A stretch of 64,000 nt of DNA from Erodium maritimum (Eukaryota > Streptophyta > Magnoliopsida > Geraniales > Geraniaceae): assembly GCA_963921825.1 (NCBI GenBank), contig OY997590.1, positions 59,572,012-59,636,011 of the forward strand. The letters are read 5' to 3'. A model generated the notes under the pieces. That model was not told where the DNA came from and searched no databases. It was given only the letters and a program-made list of their open reading frames with translations. This document shows, one piece after another, positions 1 through 11,726 of this stretch. Made by a program: the position numbers and the translations under genes. Within the stretch, counting starts at the first letter, position 1, and each line of letters begins with the position of its first letter.

Positions 1-438
1 TGTGAAGAGCTCTCGGATTACTTGCGTGCTAGGTTCACATGCTTGATTGATTGTTGTCGGGTTAACTTAAGAGTCTAATGAAACTAGATTAGCCTGTCTT
101 ATCGAATGTCTATTTGTTCGTTCACATGATGATTGATTGGTTGAATGCATACTTGGTTGATTGAGTATTTATGTTGATATAATTGTTGGTTGAACGGATG
201 ATCGAGTACGACTGGTTGTGCCAAAGGGGTACAACCAGGTGATCGATGTACCGATGGTTGGTGATAGGTAAGTGTACGGTAAGTAGGAAATGGTGTTGGT
301 TGTCTCGGTTGTGATGAAAGTGTGTTCCGATGTGTGCTGCTTGATGGATGAATGAAAGGCTTGTTACTTTATTCTTATTCTTAAATGTATGCTCGTTTAT
401 TGGTTTGTCCGTTTGAGTGCTTGGTTCGGTACTACACC

Positions 439-455
439 GGGGGGGGGGGGGGGGG
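439..455 (+). repeat. G17 homopolymer
   Basis: Seventeen consecutive G residues inside the gypsy LTR. Such runs are prone to length error and can form G-quadruplex DNA. Confidence 0.9.
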
Positions 456-546
456 TAATCCGGTGCCATTGTGGTGGTTGGAGTTGAACAGATACAGTGA
501 GATATGGACTGAGTTTAGAGCCTGAGTTTATTGGTTACTGGATATT

Positions 547-795
547 ATGAGAGTTGAGTATTGGCAGATCCTGCGGGATATTCCTTGGTTACTGGATATT
601 ATCAGAATTGAGTATTGGCAGATCCTGCGGGATATTCATTGGTTACTGGATATTATGAGAGCTGAGTATTGGCAGATCCTGCGGGATATTCATTTGGTTA
701 TTGGACCCTGCGGGGCATTGATTATTGGGCCTGCGGGCATTTGGTTATTGGACCCTGCGGGGCATTGGTTATTGGGCCTGCGGGCAATTGGACAT
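547..795 (+). repeat. 54-bp tandem repeats followed by shorter repeats in gypsy LTR
   Basis: The block containing tgagtattggcagatcctgc occurs at 555, 609 and 663, a period of 54 bp. It is followed by alternating shorter units (ggaccctgcggggcattg and gggcctgcgggcatttgg types) to about 790. Because 54 is a multiple of three, one frame stays open through the repeats, which explains the apparent 161-codon ORF. I read it as LTR structure, not a gene. Confidence 0.8.
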
Positions 796-1749
796 TTTAC
801 CCTGTGGGGAAAGGATTACTTATGGTTTCACCCCAAGGAACTGCATCCCAGTGGGTGCACTACTTGGTCCCCTATGACATATGGTCCTTTGGAGGCATTT
901 CTGGGAATCCCGATGATAAGCGCCCATTTGGGATTGTTTCCGGTGCCCCGACGCATGTGCTTCCTCTGGACAGAGGGAAAATCTGATATGATATGGATAC
1001 TCTGGTGGATCGGAATGTGGGAACCGAGGTGATCCCAGAATCTATCCATGGATCGGAGGCTTGAGAAAGCGAGTGGTTGGCAAGATATTGATTATTCCCA
1101 TTTTTACTATTATTGATCCGTTAAAGTATGTAATATGAACTTCTTTTAAGTTACTGTTAGCCTTGAAGAAGCGATGTTATTTCATCACAACGGATTCCAT
1201 AACATTTCTTTGCTTTAATAGTATTTACTTGTTCCCAGTGAGATGGGTTTCTATTTTATTATAATGTTCTCCATTTATTCTCTGGGAAGTTATCGTATCC
1301 TTGAGAATGCACTATTGGTATTGTTACTTCTTATTTTTTTATTACATCCTTTGGTCTAAAGGTTTTAAATACTTTTGTGAAATCGAATTAAAACAGTTTT
1401 AATATTAAACTTGGAGACTAAGGTCATTTACGATTTTCCCTACTGAGCGCAAACTCACCCCTATTTGTTTATTTATTGTGTGTACAGGTATGCTTGAGAT
1501 TTGGGGGAATTCGAGGCTCGGAAGCTTCCGGATGTCTTGAGGATTGTATTAGAGACGTGTTGGTCCACGTTGTTGAACTTTATTTACCTTATGTTACTTA
1601 TCAAGTTTTGACTTCTGTTTTTGGATGATTGAGAAATACGTTGGACTCGTTTTCAGTTGTAAAAGAATTTATTACAGTTTTATTACTTTTACCTCGTTTG
1701 TTTTAGGTCACGTCTCGAGTCCGGCCAAAACCGGATTTGGGGCGTGACA

Positions 1750-3482
1750 ATCAACACCCAAGGTTCAACACCCCAAAGGCACACATGGCCACCCACGACA
1801 CACCAACATTAATACACGGGTCAACACCCCAAAGGCACACATGGCCACCCACGACACACCAACAGTAATACACGGGTCAACACCCCAAAGGCACTCATGG
1901 CCACCCACGACACACCGATAGTGATACACGGGTCAACACCCCAAAGGCACTCATGGCCACCCACGACACACCAACAGTGATACACGGGTCAACACCCCAA
2001 AGGCACACATGGCCACCCACGACACACAAACAGTAAAAACACGGGTCCAACACCCCAAAGGCACACCTGACCACCCACGACACACAAACAGTAAAACACG
2101 GGTTCAACTCCCCACGGGCACTCATGGCCACCCACGACACACAAACAGTAAAACACGGGTTCAACACCCCAACGGTACTCATGGCCACCCACGACACACC
2201 AACAGTAATACACGGGTTCAACTCTCCACGGGCATTCATGGCCACCCATGACACACAAACAGTAAAACACGGGTTCAACACCCCAACGGCACTCCTGACC
2301 ACCCAAGACACGCAACGGTAAAATACGGGTTCAACTCCCCACCGGCACTCATGGCCACCCAAGACACGCAACGGTAAAAATACGGATTCAACTCCCCACG
2401 GGAACTCATGGCCACCCAAGACACACAACGGTAAAATATGAATTCAACTCCCCACGGGCACTCATGGCCACCCACAACCACAAACAATTCAATCAACCTC
2501 CGGGCACAACCAAATGCCACCAGTATTTCTATTGTTCGATAAGCTCACTTATCCTACGACACTACTAAGTGTCACTTGCCTTACTATTGTTCGATACGTT
2601 CACGTATCATACGACACCACTAAGTGTCGCCTGCATTTCTAGTGTTCGATAAACTTACTTATCCTACGACACCATTAGGTGTCACATGCATTTCTACTGT
2701 TAACTTTCCCTAGTCAAGGCTGAGATCCAGCTACTTTTCCCTACCTCGTAACGCTTTCCCAAAAGTCCACGCTCAAACTTCGGCGTGCTCGCGATCACTC
2801 GCCTAGCTTTCCCTTGTCGCGGTCCTCGGCACGATCTAACAAGATCACAATTAAACACTTTTTAAGTTTGCAGACAAAGTTGAATTTTAATGAATTCGAC
2901 GCCCAAATTCAACCCCGACAATGTCGATCACTCCCAAACTTCCCAATTACTCGACATTGTCAATAATGGGCCCGGAAAGGCCCGATTCGCCCGGCTTGGC
3001 GAATCTGCTCGGGATCGGAAAACGCCCTTCCGGGCTCCGAAAATTCCTGTTTTCATTTCTACGATCTTAAAATAATTCAAGGGTTCCAACGCAATCGACG
3101 GAATCAATTTCCGACTTCCGAGCGATTTAATTCGCGTTTAAAGTTTCTAAACCCGAAATTTCCAATTTCCACAATTTAATCCCATAATTTGATCCGGGTG
3201 TGAATTATCGATTCGGGGATCGTCCAAAACCACCCGAACACGAAAAACCCGAGGTCCGGGCAAGTGGGCCCCACACGGCCCTACAAAAAGTCAACCTTTC
3301 CCAAATTAGTCAGAAAGTTGCCTTGAGTCCCCCAGAACTCACTTTGGTCGATATCGGGGTCAACTTAAGTCCAATATGACCCTCGGGGTGAAATTTAGGT
3401 TCATTTAGGTGTCTGCCCAAATTTTTTAAATTTTCCTGTTTTTCGCCGATTTGACTGGCGTTGACCAGGAGTGGTTCTTACA
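1750..3482 (-). mobile_element. Ty3/gypsy LTR fragment, inverted
   Basis: This segment matches the minus-oriented LTR at 59235-62114 block by block: the 56-bp tandem array, the block starting tgttaactttccctagtc (2699; 60671), the gacaatgtcgatcac block (2918; 60893), and the terminal block from about 3288 to gtggttcttaca at 3482 (compare 61919-62114). It lacks the part equivalent to roughly 61240-61920 and its own GGGGCGTGACA end. It abuts the plus-oriented LTR at 1749 on one side and PIF/Harbinger sequence on the other, so it cut that element. Fossil fragment. Confidence 0.8.
1760..2475 (+). repeat. Tandem array, about 56-bp unit, 12-13 copies
   Basis: The unit contains atggccacccacgacacac and caacaccccaaaggcac. 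The atggccaccc motif falls at 1785, 1841, 1897 and 1953, a period of 56 bp; later copies vary by a few bases. The same unit occurs in about half as many copies at 60090-60460. Open frames on both strands follow the repeat and are not genes. Confidence 0.9.
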
Positions 3483-4895
3483 TGGAGGTATCAGTTCCCC
3501 TCAATGTCATGTAGAAGGCCATGTTTGCTTCCCACTTTTCGGTTATCTTGTGTATCATGCGGGTCCTTTCTGCCAGGCCTTCCTGCCTTGTACGTTCCAT
3601 CTCCTGCCTTGTACGCTCCATGTCCGCGAAGGTAGTCATTTGGGCCGTGAGGACGAACACCTTTTGTGATGCCTTCACTGCCTTCTTTCCTTGCGGTCGC
3701 GTTCGGCGAGTTGGTTGAGGGGGACTTGCATCGGCCTCAGGGGATGGGGGTGTGTCGCTAAGAGGGACCTCAGTCCCCTCGTTGTGATCGGAAGCTCCCC
3801 ATTCTGGTTGTTGGGACTCGCCACTAAGAGGTGTGTAATCGTCCCTTGTGCTTGTGGGTGGGGTTGAGCTATAAGCCCCAGCCTCATCCAACCGTTGTCG
3901 TTGTTGGCGGACATTACCCATGGTGCCTTCCTTGGCAGTGAACTTGGTATTGCCCTCAAGCTTCCCAACCCAATGATCCAGCTCGAAATGTGCTAGGTGG
4001 TCACTCGGTCTGTCATCCTTCTCTACAGCCGCCCACATATCCTTCGCTTTTTGCATGTGTTGCTCGTGGTTCCAGCCGCTGCGGTACTCGGCCTTGGAGG
4101 TCTTTAGATAACCGAGGAACCTCCTTGTCTGCGACTGGCCTCTGGCCCAACGTTTCTTGATAGAAGTCTAGTCGCGATGACAGTGACCTCCCCTCGCGTT
4201 GTACTTCCTCTCAATAGTGCACCAGAATGTGTTTCCGGCTTGAGAGTTTCCCTTGATCGCGTCTTTTGTAGTACTAAGCCAGCACTCTATGAGGTGTAGG
4301 TCTTCCTCTTTGGTCCATAACCTTGGATCCTACTGTGCTGCTCGGGGTTGTCGTTGTCGTTGGGAAGGTCCGACAGATGATGGTCGGGTGACGCTACGTC
4401 GGGTAGTGGGTGCTCGGGGTAGTTGTAGAATTGTGGTGGAAGCTGGAACCCTTGTGGCATCTGGAACCCTTGTGGCGTCATTCTCAATTGTGGTGGAATT
4501 TGGAACCCTGGCGCCATTTGGAATTGTTGTGGCCGGAATTGACCTTCGAAATATGAAATTACAAAACTTTTATTATACAAGTATTATAAATAAATTGGTT
4601 TAATGAATTAAACAACAAGATAATAAATGAATTAAAAAAAATACAATAAATGAATTAATCAAATACAATAAATTAATTAAAAAAAATCAATAAATACAAT
4701 ACATGAATTTAAAAAAATACAATAAATAAAAAATTAGTTTGCAGTTACCTGAGCTCGAACCTGGTTGCGAGTATGCCGTGAAAGCGGAGTTGTCACGAGG
4801 GTCCGCTAGAATGTCTTGCAAATTTCGTGCTAGTTCGTCGGGGCTGAATCCGCCTTCGTCACCAGCTGATTGTACACGTGACCCTGCATTGCCCG
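3483..4895 (-). pseudogene. PIF/Harbinger ORF1 (Myb/trihelix, NAM-associated C-terminal domain), broken
   Basis: The best-preserved part is the 3' half (4056-3483). It encodes a region starting near MQKAKDMW, then FELDHWVG, a Ser/Thr/Pro-rich linker and a charged coiled-coil tail with repeated RTRQE. This matches the C-terminal domain of plant PIF/Harbinger ORF1 proteins, often annotated as glutathione S-transferase T3-like or NAM-associated. The Gln/Pro-rich N-terminal part (GQFRPQQF...) is around 4540-4290, after a probable intron. The trihelix region between (4056-4290) is readable only with frame changes. The ATG that starts element 2's ORF1 is not conserved here. In an active family this protein binds DNA and partners the transposase. 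Confidence 0.7.
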
Positions 4896-5206
4896 ATAAT
4901 ATTCACGAGAATATTTGAAATGAGAGAGTAGAATGTGGGAATGGGAGAGTGAAATTGGAGAATGGTGTGAAAACAATGAGGTTGGGGTTGGGGTATTTAT
5001 AGGGTTTAAATTGTTTAAAATTTAATTTAAAAAAAGAGTCGTTACCAACCGTTGTCAAACGATCGGATTTTTTTTTCATTGCAGGGACACGTGTCGCCAC
5101 GCGAGAGGGCGGAGCGAATGAGGGGCGCAAGGGCAAGGGACACGCGTCCGGCCCGCGTGCGAGGGACGAGGGGCGAGGCCTGAGGCCCGACCCGTTGTGA
5201 ATGCTC
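3483..5206 (-). mobile_element. PIF/Harbinger element 1, left end lost
   Basis: A DNA transposon copy carrying a decayed Myb/trihelix-type ORF1 on the minus strand. Its right terminus reads ...gttgtgaatgctc and is followed by TAA (5207-5209), the usual PIF/Harbinger target duplication. The left side is interrupted by the inverted gypsy LTR ending at 3482, so the left terminal repeat is not seen. No transposase sequence is present. An A/T-rich intron-like block lies near 4545-4750, as in element 2. Confidence 0.7.
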
Positions 5207-5209
5207 TAA

Positions 5210-7398
5210 GAGCATGTACAATGAAAAGGCCTCACAAGGCTCATATGTGAGGCTCACATGTAAGGCTCACATGCTGAATGACAAAATAGTGGGACTCAGA
5301 ACTCAGAATATTGGGTGTTTTACAATGTGAGGCTTGTATTGTTAGTGGATGCTGAGTGGTTAATTAATTGATATCTTGTTGTTTTATTTAATTCTTTATC
5401 AGACACAGTTTAAATTATATAAAAGTTAAATAAATATGAAAAAAATAAGAAATAAATTTAACACGAATAAAAATGAACTTGAACTTTTATGCATCCCCTT
5501 TTAATACAACCCCCAAAAATACATGCTTAAGAATCATTGTGGTCGTATAGCTGGTGGTGTTTGTTGTTGTCGAAGAGCTTCAAGTTCACCTTCAAGGGTA
5601 TTCATGACTCTCGCAAGTCGGGCCTTCAACGACTGGTGCTCTTCCAACTCGGCTCCGGTGAAGTCGGAGGTATCCGTTTGCTTCATGGCATTGTAGTTGG
5701 CGAAGTATGCTTCCTCCTTTTCGGTTAACTTGTATAACATGCGGCTCCTTTCTAGGTTACCTTCCTACCTTGAACGTTCCAGCTCTGCGAAGGCACTTAT
5801 TTGGTATGTGAGGACGGTCCCCTTCCTCTTCGATGCCTTCTTTCCTTGCGGTCACGTTTGACGAGTTGGTTGAGAGGTACTTGCATCGCCCTTATGCGAG
5901 GGGGGTGTTTCGCTGAGAAGGAACTCACTCCCCTCGTTGTGATCGGAAGGTGCCTATTCTGGTTGTTGAGACTCGCCAACAAGAGGTGTGTAATCTTCCC
6001 TTGTGCTTGTGGGTGGGGTTGAGCTATAATTCCCAGCCTCATCCAAGCGTTGTCGTTGTTGGTGTTGTTGTTGGCGGACAATACCCATGGTGCCTTCCCC
6101 GGCAGCGAACTTCTCATTGCCCTCAAGCTCGGTAACCCAATGATTGAGGTCGAAATTTTTCGGGTGCTCCCGCGGTTTTTGGTCCTCCAGGGTATTGCAC
6201 CACATTTCCTTTGCCTGTCTCATGTGGTCCTCATGGTTCCATCCGCTATGGTACTCGCTCTTGGAGGTCTTCAGATAACCGAGGAACTTCCTTGTCTGCG
6301 ACTAATTTATGGCCCAATGTTTCTTGATAGCATTCCACTCGTAGCGACAGTGTTTTCCGGTCGTGTTGAACTTCCTCGCAACATTGCACCAGAATGTGTT
6401 TCCGGATTGGGAGTTACCCTTAATCGAGTCTTTTGTTGTCGAGAGCCAGTAGTCTATGAGGTGTTTGTCTGCCTCGATGGTCCATGTCCTCCGTGGTTGT
6501 GGTGGTGCTCGAGGTCGTCATTGGGAAGGTCCGGTAGAGGATGACTGCGATGACATACGGGTGCCGAGACAGTTGGGTAGTGGGAAATCGGGGTAGTTAT
6601 AAAACTGTGGTGGAAGCTGGTAACCTTGTGGTGGCGTCTAGTACCACTGTGGCTGCAATGGGTTGAATTGTGGCCGCGATGGGTTGAATTGTGGTTGACG
6701 GAATTGACCTTGAAAAAAATGAAATTACAAAACATATATTACAAAAGTATTTTATAAAATGAAATTAAAACAAATAAATTTCAAAAATAAATCAAAAAAC
6801 AACAATCAATTACAAAAATTAATTAAAAAACAATAAATGAAACACTTAACGGTAGTTTGAAATTACCTGAGCTCGAACCCGGTTGTGTATATAGCGAGAA
6901 AGCGGAGGTCTCACCAGGTTTATTTAAAATATCGCGGAAATCACATGCTAGTTCCTCGGGGGAGAATCCTACATCGTCATCCGCTGATTGTGAACGAGTA
7001 TCTTCGTCGCCCGACATTATTCACGAGAATATTGGGAATGAGAGAGTAGAATTTGGGAATGGGAAAGTGAAATTAGAGAATGGGTGAGTGAAAAAAATGG
7101 GGTTGTGGTATTTATAGGGTAAATAATGAAGTAGATTAAAAACAATTGTTACCGTTTCCGACCGTTGGCAGACGGTCGGATTTTTGTTCTTCTGTAGGGA
7201 CACGTGGTAGGCGAGGATTGGTGGGCGACCAAACGCGAGACGCGGGACGTGGGACGCTGGATGCGGCCTCAGCCCGTCCCGCGGTTTGTGGACGTGGGAT
7301 GCGGGACGCGTAAAAGTCATCCCACAATGGGACGACCCGCGTCCTGCGGCCCGCAAAAACGCGAGCCGAGACTCTAGGCCGAACCACTGTACATGCTC
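5210..7398 (-). mobile_element. PIF/Harbinger element 2, both ends recognisable
   Basis: The left end starts GAGCATGTACAATG at 5210 and the right end finishes CACTGTACATGCTC at 7398; inverted, these match in 13 of 14 bases. The flanking trinucleotides are TAA (5207-5209) and TCA (7399-7401), a plausible TAA target duplication with one change. The 2.2-kb body holds only an ORF1-type gene on the minus strand, so this copy is non-autonomous. It shares its left TAA with element 1. Confidence 0.75.
5534..7017 (-). pseudogene. PIF/Harbinger ORF1, nearly complete but broken
   Basis: Exon 1 starts at ATG 7017 (MSGDEDTRSQSADDD...), an acidic Ser-rich leader ending ...PGSSSG at a GTAATT donor near 6866. 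Exon 2 starts after a polypyrimidine tract near 6710 (GQFRQPQF...), with a Gln/Pro/Asn-rich segment. The trihelix region is near 6480-6250 (ADKHLIDYWL, GNSQSGNTFW), followed by MRQAKEMW, FDLNHWV and a charged tail ending at 5534 (EGELEALRQQQ). Several in-frame stops and at least one frame change interrupt exon 2, so it cannot make a full protein. Order and motifs match element 1 and the ORF1 family of plant PIF/Harbinger transposons. Confidence 0.75.
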
Positions 7399-7443
7399 TC
7401 ATAGCTTCTCTTCATATGCACATACGGACGATCAGATCGAAGG

Positions 7444-10364
7444 TGTAAAGCCCCATTTCGTAATTGGGTACTTCTCCGCTCTTGAATACATTGGGGGAAG
7501 AAATTACAACAAGTTGTTTTAAAAGAAAATTAAATAAAAAAGGGAAAAGAGGTATTTTTTTGGACTGAGTAGGGATTGGGCCAACTTGGGCCCAATCTGA
7601 GACACGCCAGGCCGCACACGTGAAAGAGCCCACTAGCGCGCGAAGCCCAGCCCTTCGGAGCTAACCCTAGGAACGCGACCTTTGAGTTCCATTTTCTGGA
7701 CGCGATTCTCGAGGCACGTTCAACCTTGCGCAGCCGTGCTCTCTTTCGAGACCGTGCGAAATCACGTCGACGTCTCTCTCGCCGTTCTTCTTCGTCCTCC
7801 TCCACCTCTTTCACCCTCTCCTGCTACCCTCCCACGTCCTCACCTTCTTTCTGAGTTCGATTCGAACCCATCGCCGCCGGAATCAACACGAGCTGCCGGA
7901 GAACCCTCTGGTTCCAAGCTTCCGAGCTCGTTTCAGCAACACCAACCAAGGAACGAAGAGGGTTCGTCCTCCCTCGCCTCTTACCTCCTTCCCCAGCCTC
8001 GCATCGCTGGATTTCGTACCTTTCCGAGCTCGATTCGAGCTGATTTTGGTCGGAACCCTCGCCGGCGACCTTGAGCCCGTCAGATCTGGGACGAGGACGG
8101 GTTTTGGGCCACGCCTGAGCTGTCGCTACCACGTCCACGCATCGCCGGAAGCCTGGCGTTCATCTCCGCCTTAGTTCCTCCCTTTCGAGCTCCTCCTAGC
8201 ACTGTGGACGGTGGCCGGAGAGCATTGGCGTCACCGGAGCTGAAACCAGCTCAGGCGAGCCAACGCAAGTTGTGCCGGATCTCGGAACAGACTGGCTGAT
8301 CGGACTTGGGCCGGTGATTCGAACCTTGGGCCAGGCCCAGGTCCGGACGGATTCTGGACTCGGGCTCGGGTCTGGGTCTGGACCGGGTCCGGAGCCGGGT
8401 TCGAGTCGGGCTTGGGTCTGACCGGGTTTGGTCTCTGGACCGGGTCGGATCCGGATCTGGTTCGCGGATCCGGGTCAAATCCGGGTCGGCCTTAATTAAT
8501 TAATTAATTTAACTAATTGACTTAAAATTGGTTATTTAAAGGACGATTTGGACCTTCCGAGGACTTTGGTTATACCGGAACTGAGTGGACCTATTTACCT
8601 GTTAAACCCAGACTTGGGCTTCACCCGAGAAGACCAGAGTTAAACCCAGACGCGGACTTCGCCCTAGAAGACGGAGTAGGCCCGGTCGTCAGCAGCTAGG
8701 AGACGCAGCTGTCGTATCGCCTTGAAGAAGGGAAAGTAGCGGATACCGCTTTAATTACGGAAAGTTGCTAGTATGCATGATTAGGGTTAATAATAACCAG
8801 AAAGGCTCAAGTGGCATATAGGAACGATTGTTTTATATTATTAATTAATCGGACGTGTCTATTAACATGTAGGATGAGAATAACTAGCTTGATATATAAA
8901 CTGCGAACATTTGCGATTACTGTCTTGGGAAATTGCCGTGCTGGTAGATAGGCCATGTCGAGCCTTAGGGTTGTGTGATGTGTGCTATACCCGCTGTGTG
9001 AGAGTCTAAATAAGATTATACTCGGTGTTGTATGTGTGATTGTGTGGGAAAGTGTGTCGTGTTTGATAATGTGAACTCTTGGTTGTGATACGACCGGGTG
9101 AGTGATAGACCGGCTGTGTGCTATGTTGAGATGGTCCGGTTGGTATACCGAGATCGGCTTGGCTTTGTGCTGTGTGTTTTATCCTTTTTGTGTGTATCAA
9201 GAAAGGACGTAATCGGAGTAATACCTACACTGTGGGATAGTTCCGATGTAGTGTATCGAGGCCAAGGATGACGTGATGGATGTTACCCTTCGTCTATGTG
9301 AGGAGGAAGATATGACCAGCTCAGTACATATGTTGAGTAGCGCCCACGTCTGTGTGAGTGGAAGACATCGGACTAAGGGATTCCCGGTCGAGGATGTTAC
9401 CCTTTGTTTGTGTGAGGAGGAAGATATCGGGACTGATGATGTGTGGTCCAGTACGATATAAGTGGCTGTGTGTATCCGGTGGTATGGCTTATGTCGTTAA
9501 ACGACATCTGTGTGTGTCTCGCTTGTGACTTATTCTGGCTGATTGGTTGTGTGCTGTCCTACGACATCTGTGTGTGTCTTGCTGTGTGCTTTATTCTCAT
9601 TGGTTGGATGTGTGCATTGGTGCAAGTACGTTTAAGGTTGTAGAAATGGGCAGTAACAGGAAAGTGTGTTGTTGGGCTTTGTGCATGGTCTGTTGTATGA
9701 GCCGTGCGGGCTGTCTGGCTTTGTGCATTGGGTTAAGTGAGACTTCGGGCTTGTGAGAATGTTGGGTGACTCGAGGTGAGGTTGTACCTGATTCCAGTGT
9801 TGCAGTGCGAGTTCGCACGTGTGGTCAGTTGTGAGATGACCGTCAGTGTTGTTCATTGAGAATTGTTATGTGTTGGGGATCAAGAGCTAGTTATGGAAAG
9901 TGGTACGAGTTCGGATCGTTGTGAGTTGGTTTTACGGGTTGTGCCTGAGTGAAGGACAAGGGTTGTCTTGGAGTAATCGTTTATTTGTTTCTAATAGTTG
10001 TGCGTTACTAGTATGCCCTAATTGGACGGTTACCCGTGGTGATGAACTGTGGTTTAGAACCTTAACTACTTTTCCTATTGAGCGTAAGCTCACCCCCTTA
10101 CTTTGTTGCGTTTCAGGTGTTGAGCGGTACTTGTACTAGCAGGATTCTCGGAGCTAGGGAGCTGTCGAGGGTTTAGCTAGAGTTTAGAGACGTACACCTC
10201 TTTTCGTGTTTTGACTTTCGTATTTTACCTCGTTGAGCTGTTGACTCACTACTTTTAGAGTTTTATATTACTTTTGAACTTTATTTATTTAGCTTTATCT
10301 TTTTACTATTGTTAATCTTTAGTCGTGTCTTGAATTCGGTCAGAACTGGATTTGGGGCGTGACA
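7444..10364 (+). mobile_element. Ty3/gypsy LTR, plus orientation, about 2.9 kb
   Basis: The end is firm: GGGGCGTGACA at 10364, followed by a primer-binding site. The start is inferred from a TGTAAAGCCCC sequence at 7444, which gives 2921 bp, close to the 2880 bp of the LTR at 59235-62114. The interior has pyrimidine-rich stretches (7680-7850), a run of ccgggt-type repeats (8330-8480) and a short TTAA repeat near 8490. I see no credible host gene in it; open frames here are short and lack domains. Confidence 0.65.
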
Positions 10365-10367
10365 ATT

Positions 10368-10380
10368 TGGTATCAGAGCC
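10368..10380 (+). other. Retrotransposon primer-binding site, tRNA-iMet
   Basis: TGGTATCAGAGCC lies 3 bp after the LTR end. It is complementary to the 3' end of plant initiator tRNA-Met, the usual primer for many plant LTR retrotransposons. Confidence 0.9.
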
Positions 10381-11726
10381 AGGTTTCATTTTGAAATGAT
10401 TTTCAAAACCTCGGACCGTACGTCAACTAGGTGGGTAGAGTTGGGTCGTTAGAGTGTTGTGTGTCGGTTACGCAAGCCGGAGATGTTCTATGCGTAGAAC
10501 CGAGACGAAAGAGTCTCGGGTTGATAACGTGTCCGACCCGAGTGTTGTAGACTTTTGTTGAACCTGTGTGGTTGTTGTCGGGTTGACTTAACTGTCGTCC
10601 AAGATTGGATTTGTCCGGGCGGTAAGAGCGAAATTACCAAGACCCGAGGTGTAAAGTTGAGATAAATTGCGGTGTGCTGAAATTGTGTTTGAGTGCTATG
10701 TGCAGGTGTTGGTTCGTTATCCCACATAAGCAGATGGTTAGCTTAATTTACGAACGGGTCATGCCCGATTTTCTGCATAAACTGAAGTGTATGTACCGTC
10801 ACGATTCAGCTATAGGGGCCACTGTAGCTGGACGTGAATGGGGGGATGTCAAGTGGTTACAACGTAATTCGGGGACGCCTGAACCGGGTTGTAACGACGC
10901 AGCGTCAACATGAATGTTATGTTAGAAAGAGAACTGCTAAGAAATTGAACTGCAATATGTGTGTACTTTTTGGTTTTGCCTGTGGTGTAACGGTAGCCTA
11001 TGTGGCTTAAGTGTGAGATCGTATGTAATCCAGCTGTGTGTATATATGATCTGTGTGTATATATATGTCTGTGCCCACTAGTGTGCTAACTTCTTTGTTG
11101 TGTGCATCTATGTGACTATACTATATTAAGTATATTATTACTATGAGTGGACTGTGTGTGACGTCAGTTATTTTAAGCGTGTCGCTTTTAAGAGTAAGAA
11201 ACTGAGCGTGGGCGTTACCGTGTGGAGGGTAATCGCATCATGGCACCTCGAGGTAGGAGAGGTAAGCCGTTGGGGGCACAAGTGCCCGGGTTACTCCCAC
11301 TAGGGAGGTTAGGAGGGGTAACACCAACAGGTCCCGGACTGCAACGGGACGGAGTATAAGAGATGAGGTACGAGGTCAGAATTACGGTGTGGATCGTTTG
11401 CATCCGTTTGGGTGGCCATCGAGGCGTTTGGATGCAAGAAGTTCGAGATAGAGCCCCGAGCCAGGAGTTTAATCAAGTTCTCACCCTGATGATTCGAGTG
11501 TAGTTTGAGTTAGTGGTTACGACAACAACAGTGGAGCGGGGTCGCAGAGAGACCGTGAGAGTCCGCAAGACTCGGCAACGACCGAGCAGTGGTGCGGAAC
11601 TGCGCGAGATTCGGGAACCGAAGGGGGGCGGAGAACTGCAGGATTCTTCCGGCCACAGGCTCTGTCTGACGATTTGAGACAGACAGGCGTCAGCCCGGTC
11701 AGGAGAGGTGACCGAGTGACGATGAG

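Larger units (their letters stand above)
1..1749 (+). mobile_element. Ty3/gypsy LTR, plus orientation, left part outside window
   Basis: The segment ends at 1749 with GGGGCGTGACA, the same 3' LTR terminus seen at 10364 and, inverted, at 59235. Upstream it shares a block near 1446 (gagcgcaaactcaccc) with the LTR near 10080 (gagcgtaagctcaccc), so the three belong to one broad family. No coding sequence is credible here; the open frame at 547-1032 follows internal tandem repeats. The 5' LTR end (TGTAAG type) is not in the window. No primer-binding site follows; the sequence passes directly into an inverted LTR piece of the same family. Old fossil. Confidence 0.75.

Noticed and set aside
1895-2428. 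177-codon minus-strand frame of repeated VLGGHE/CVSWVA units
   Set aside because: It is the translation of the 56-bp tandem array and shifts frame with each unit.
8251-8478. 75-codon Arg/Pro-rich minus-strand frame
   Set aside because: It comes from ccgggt-type low-complexity repeats in the gypsy LTR.
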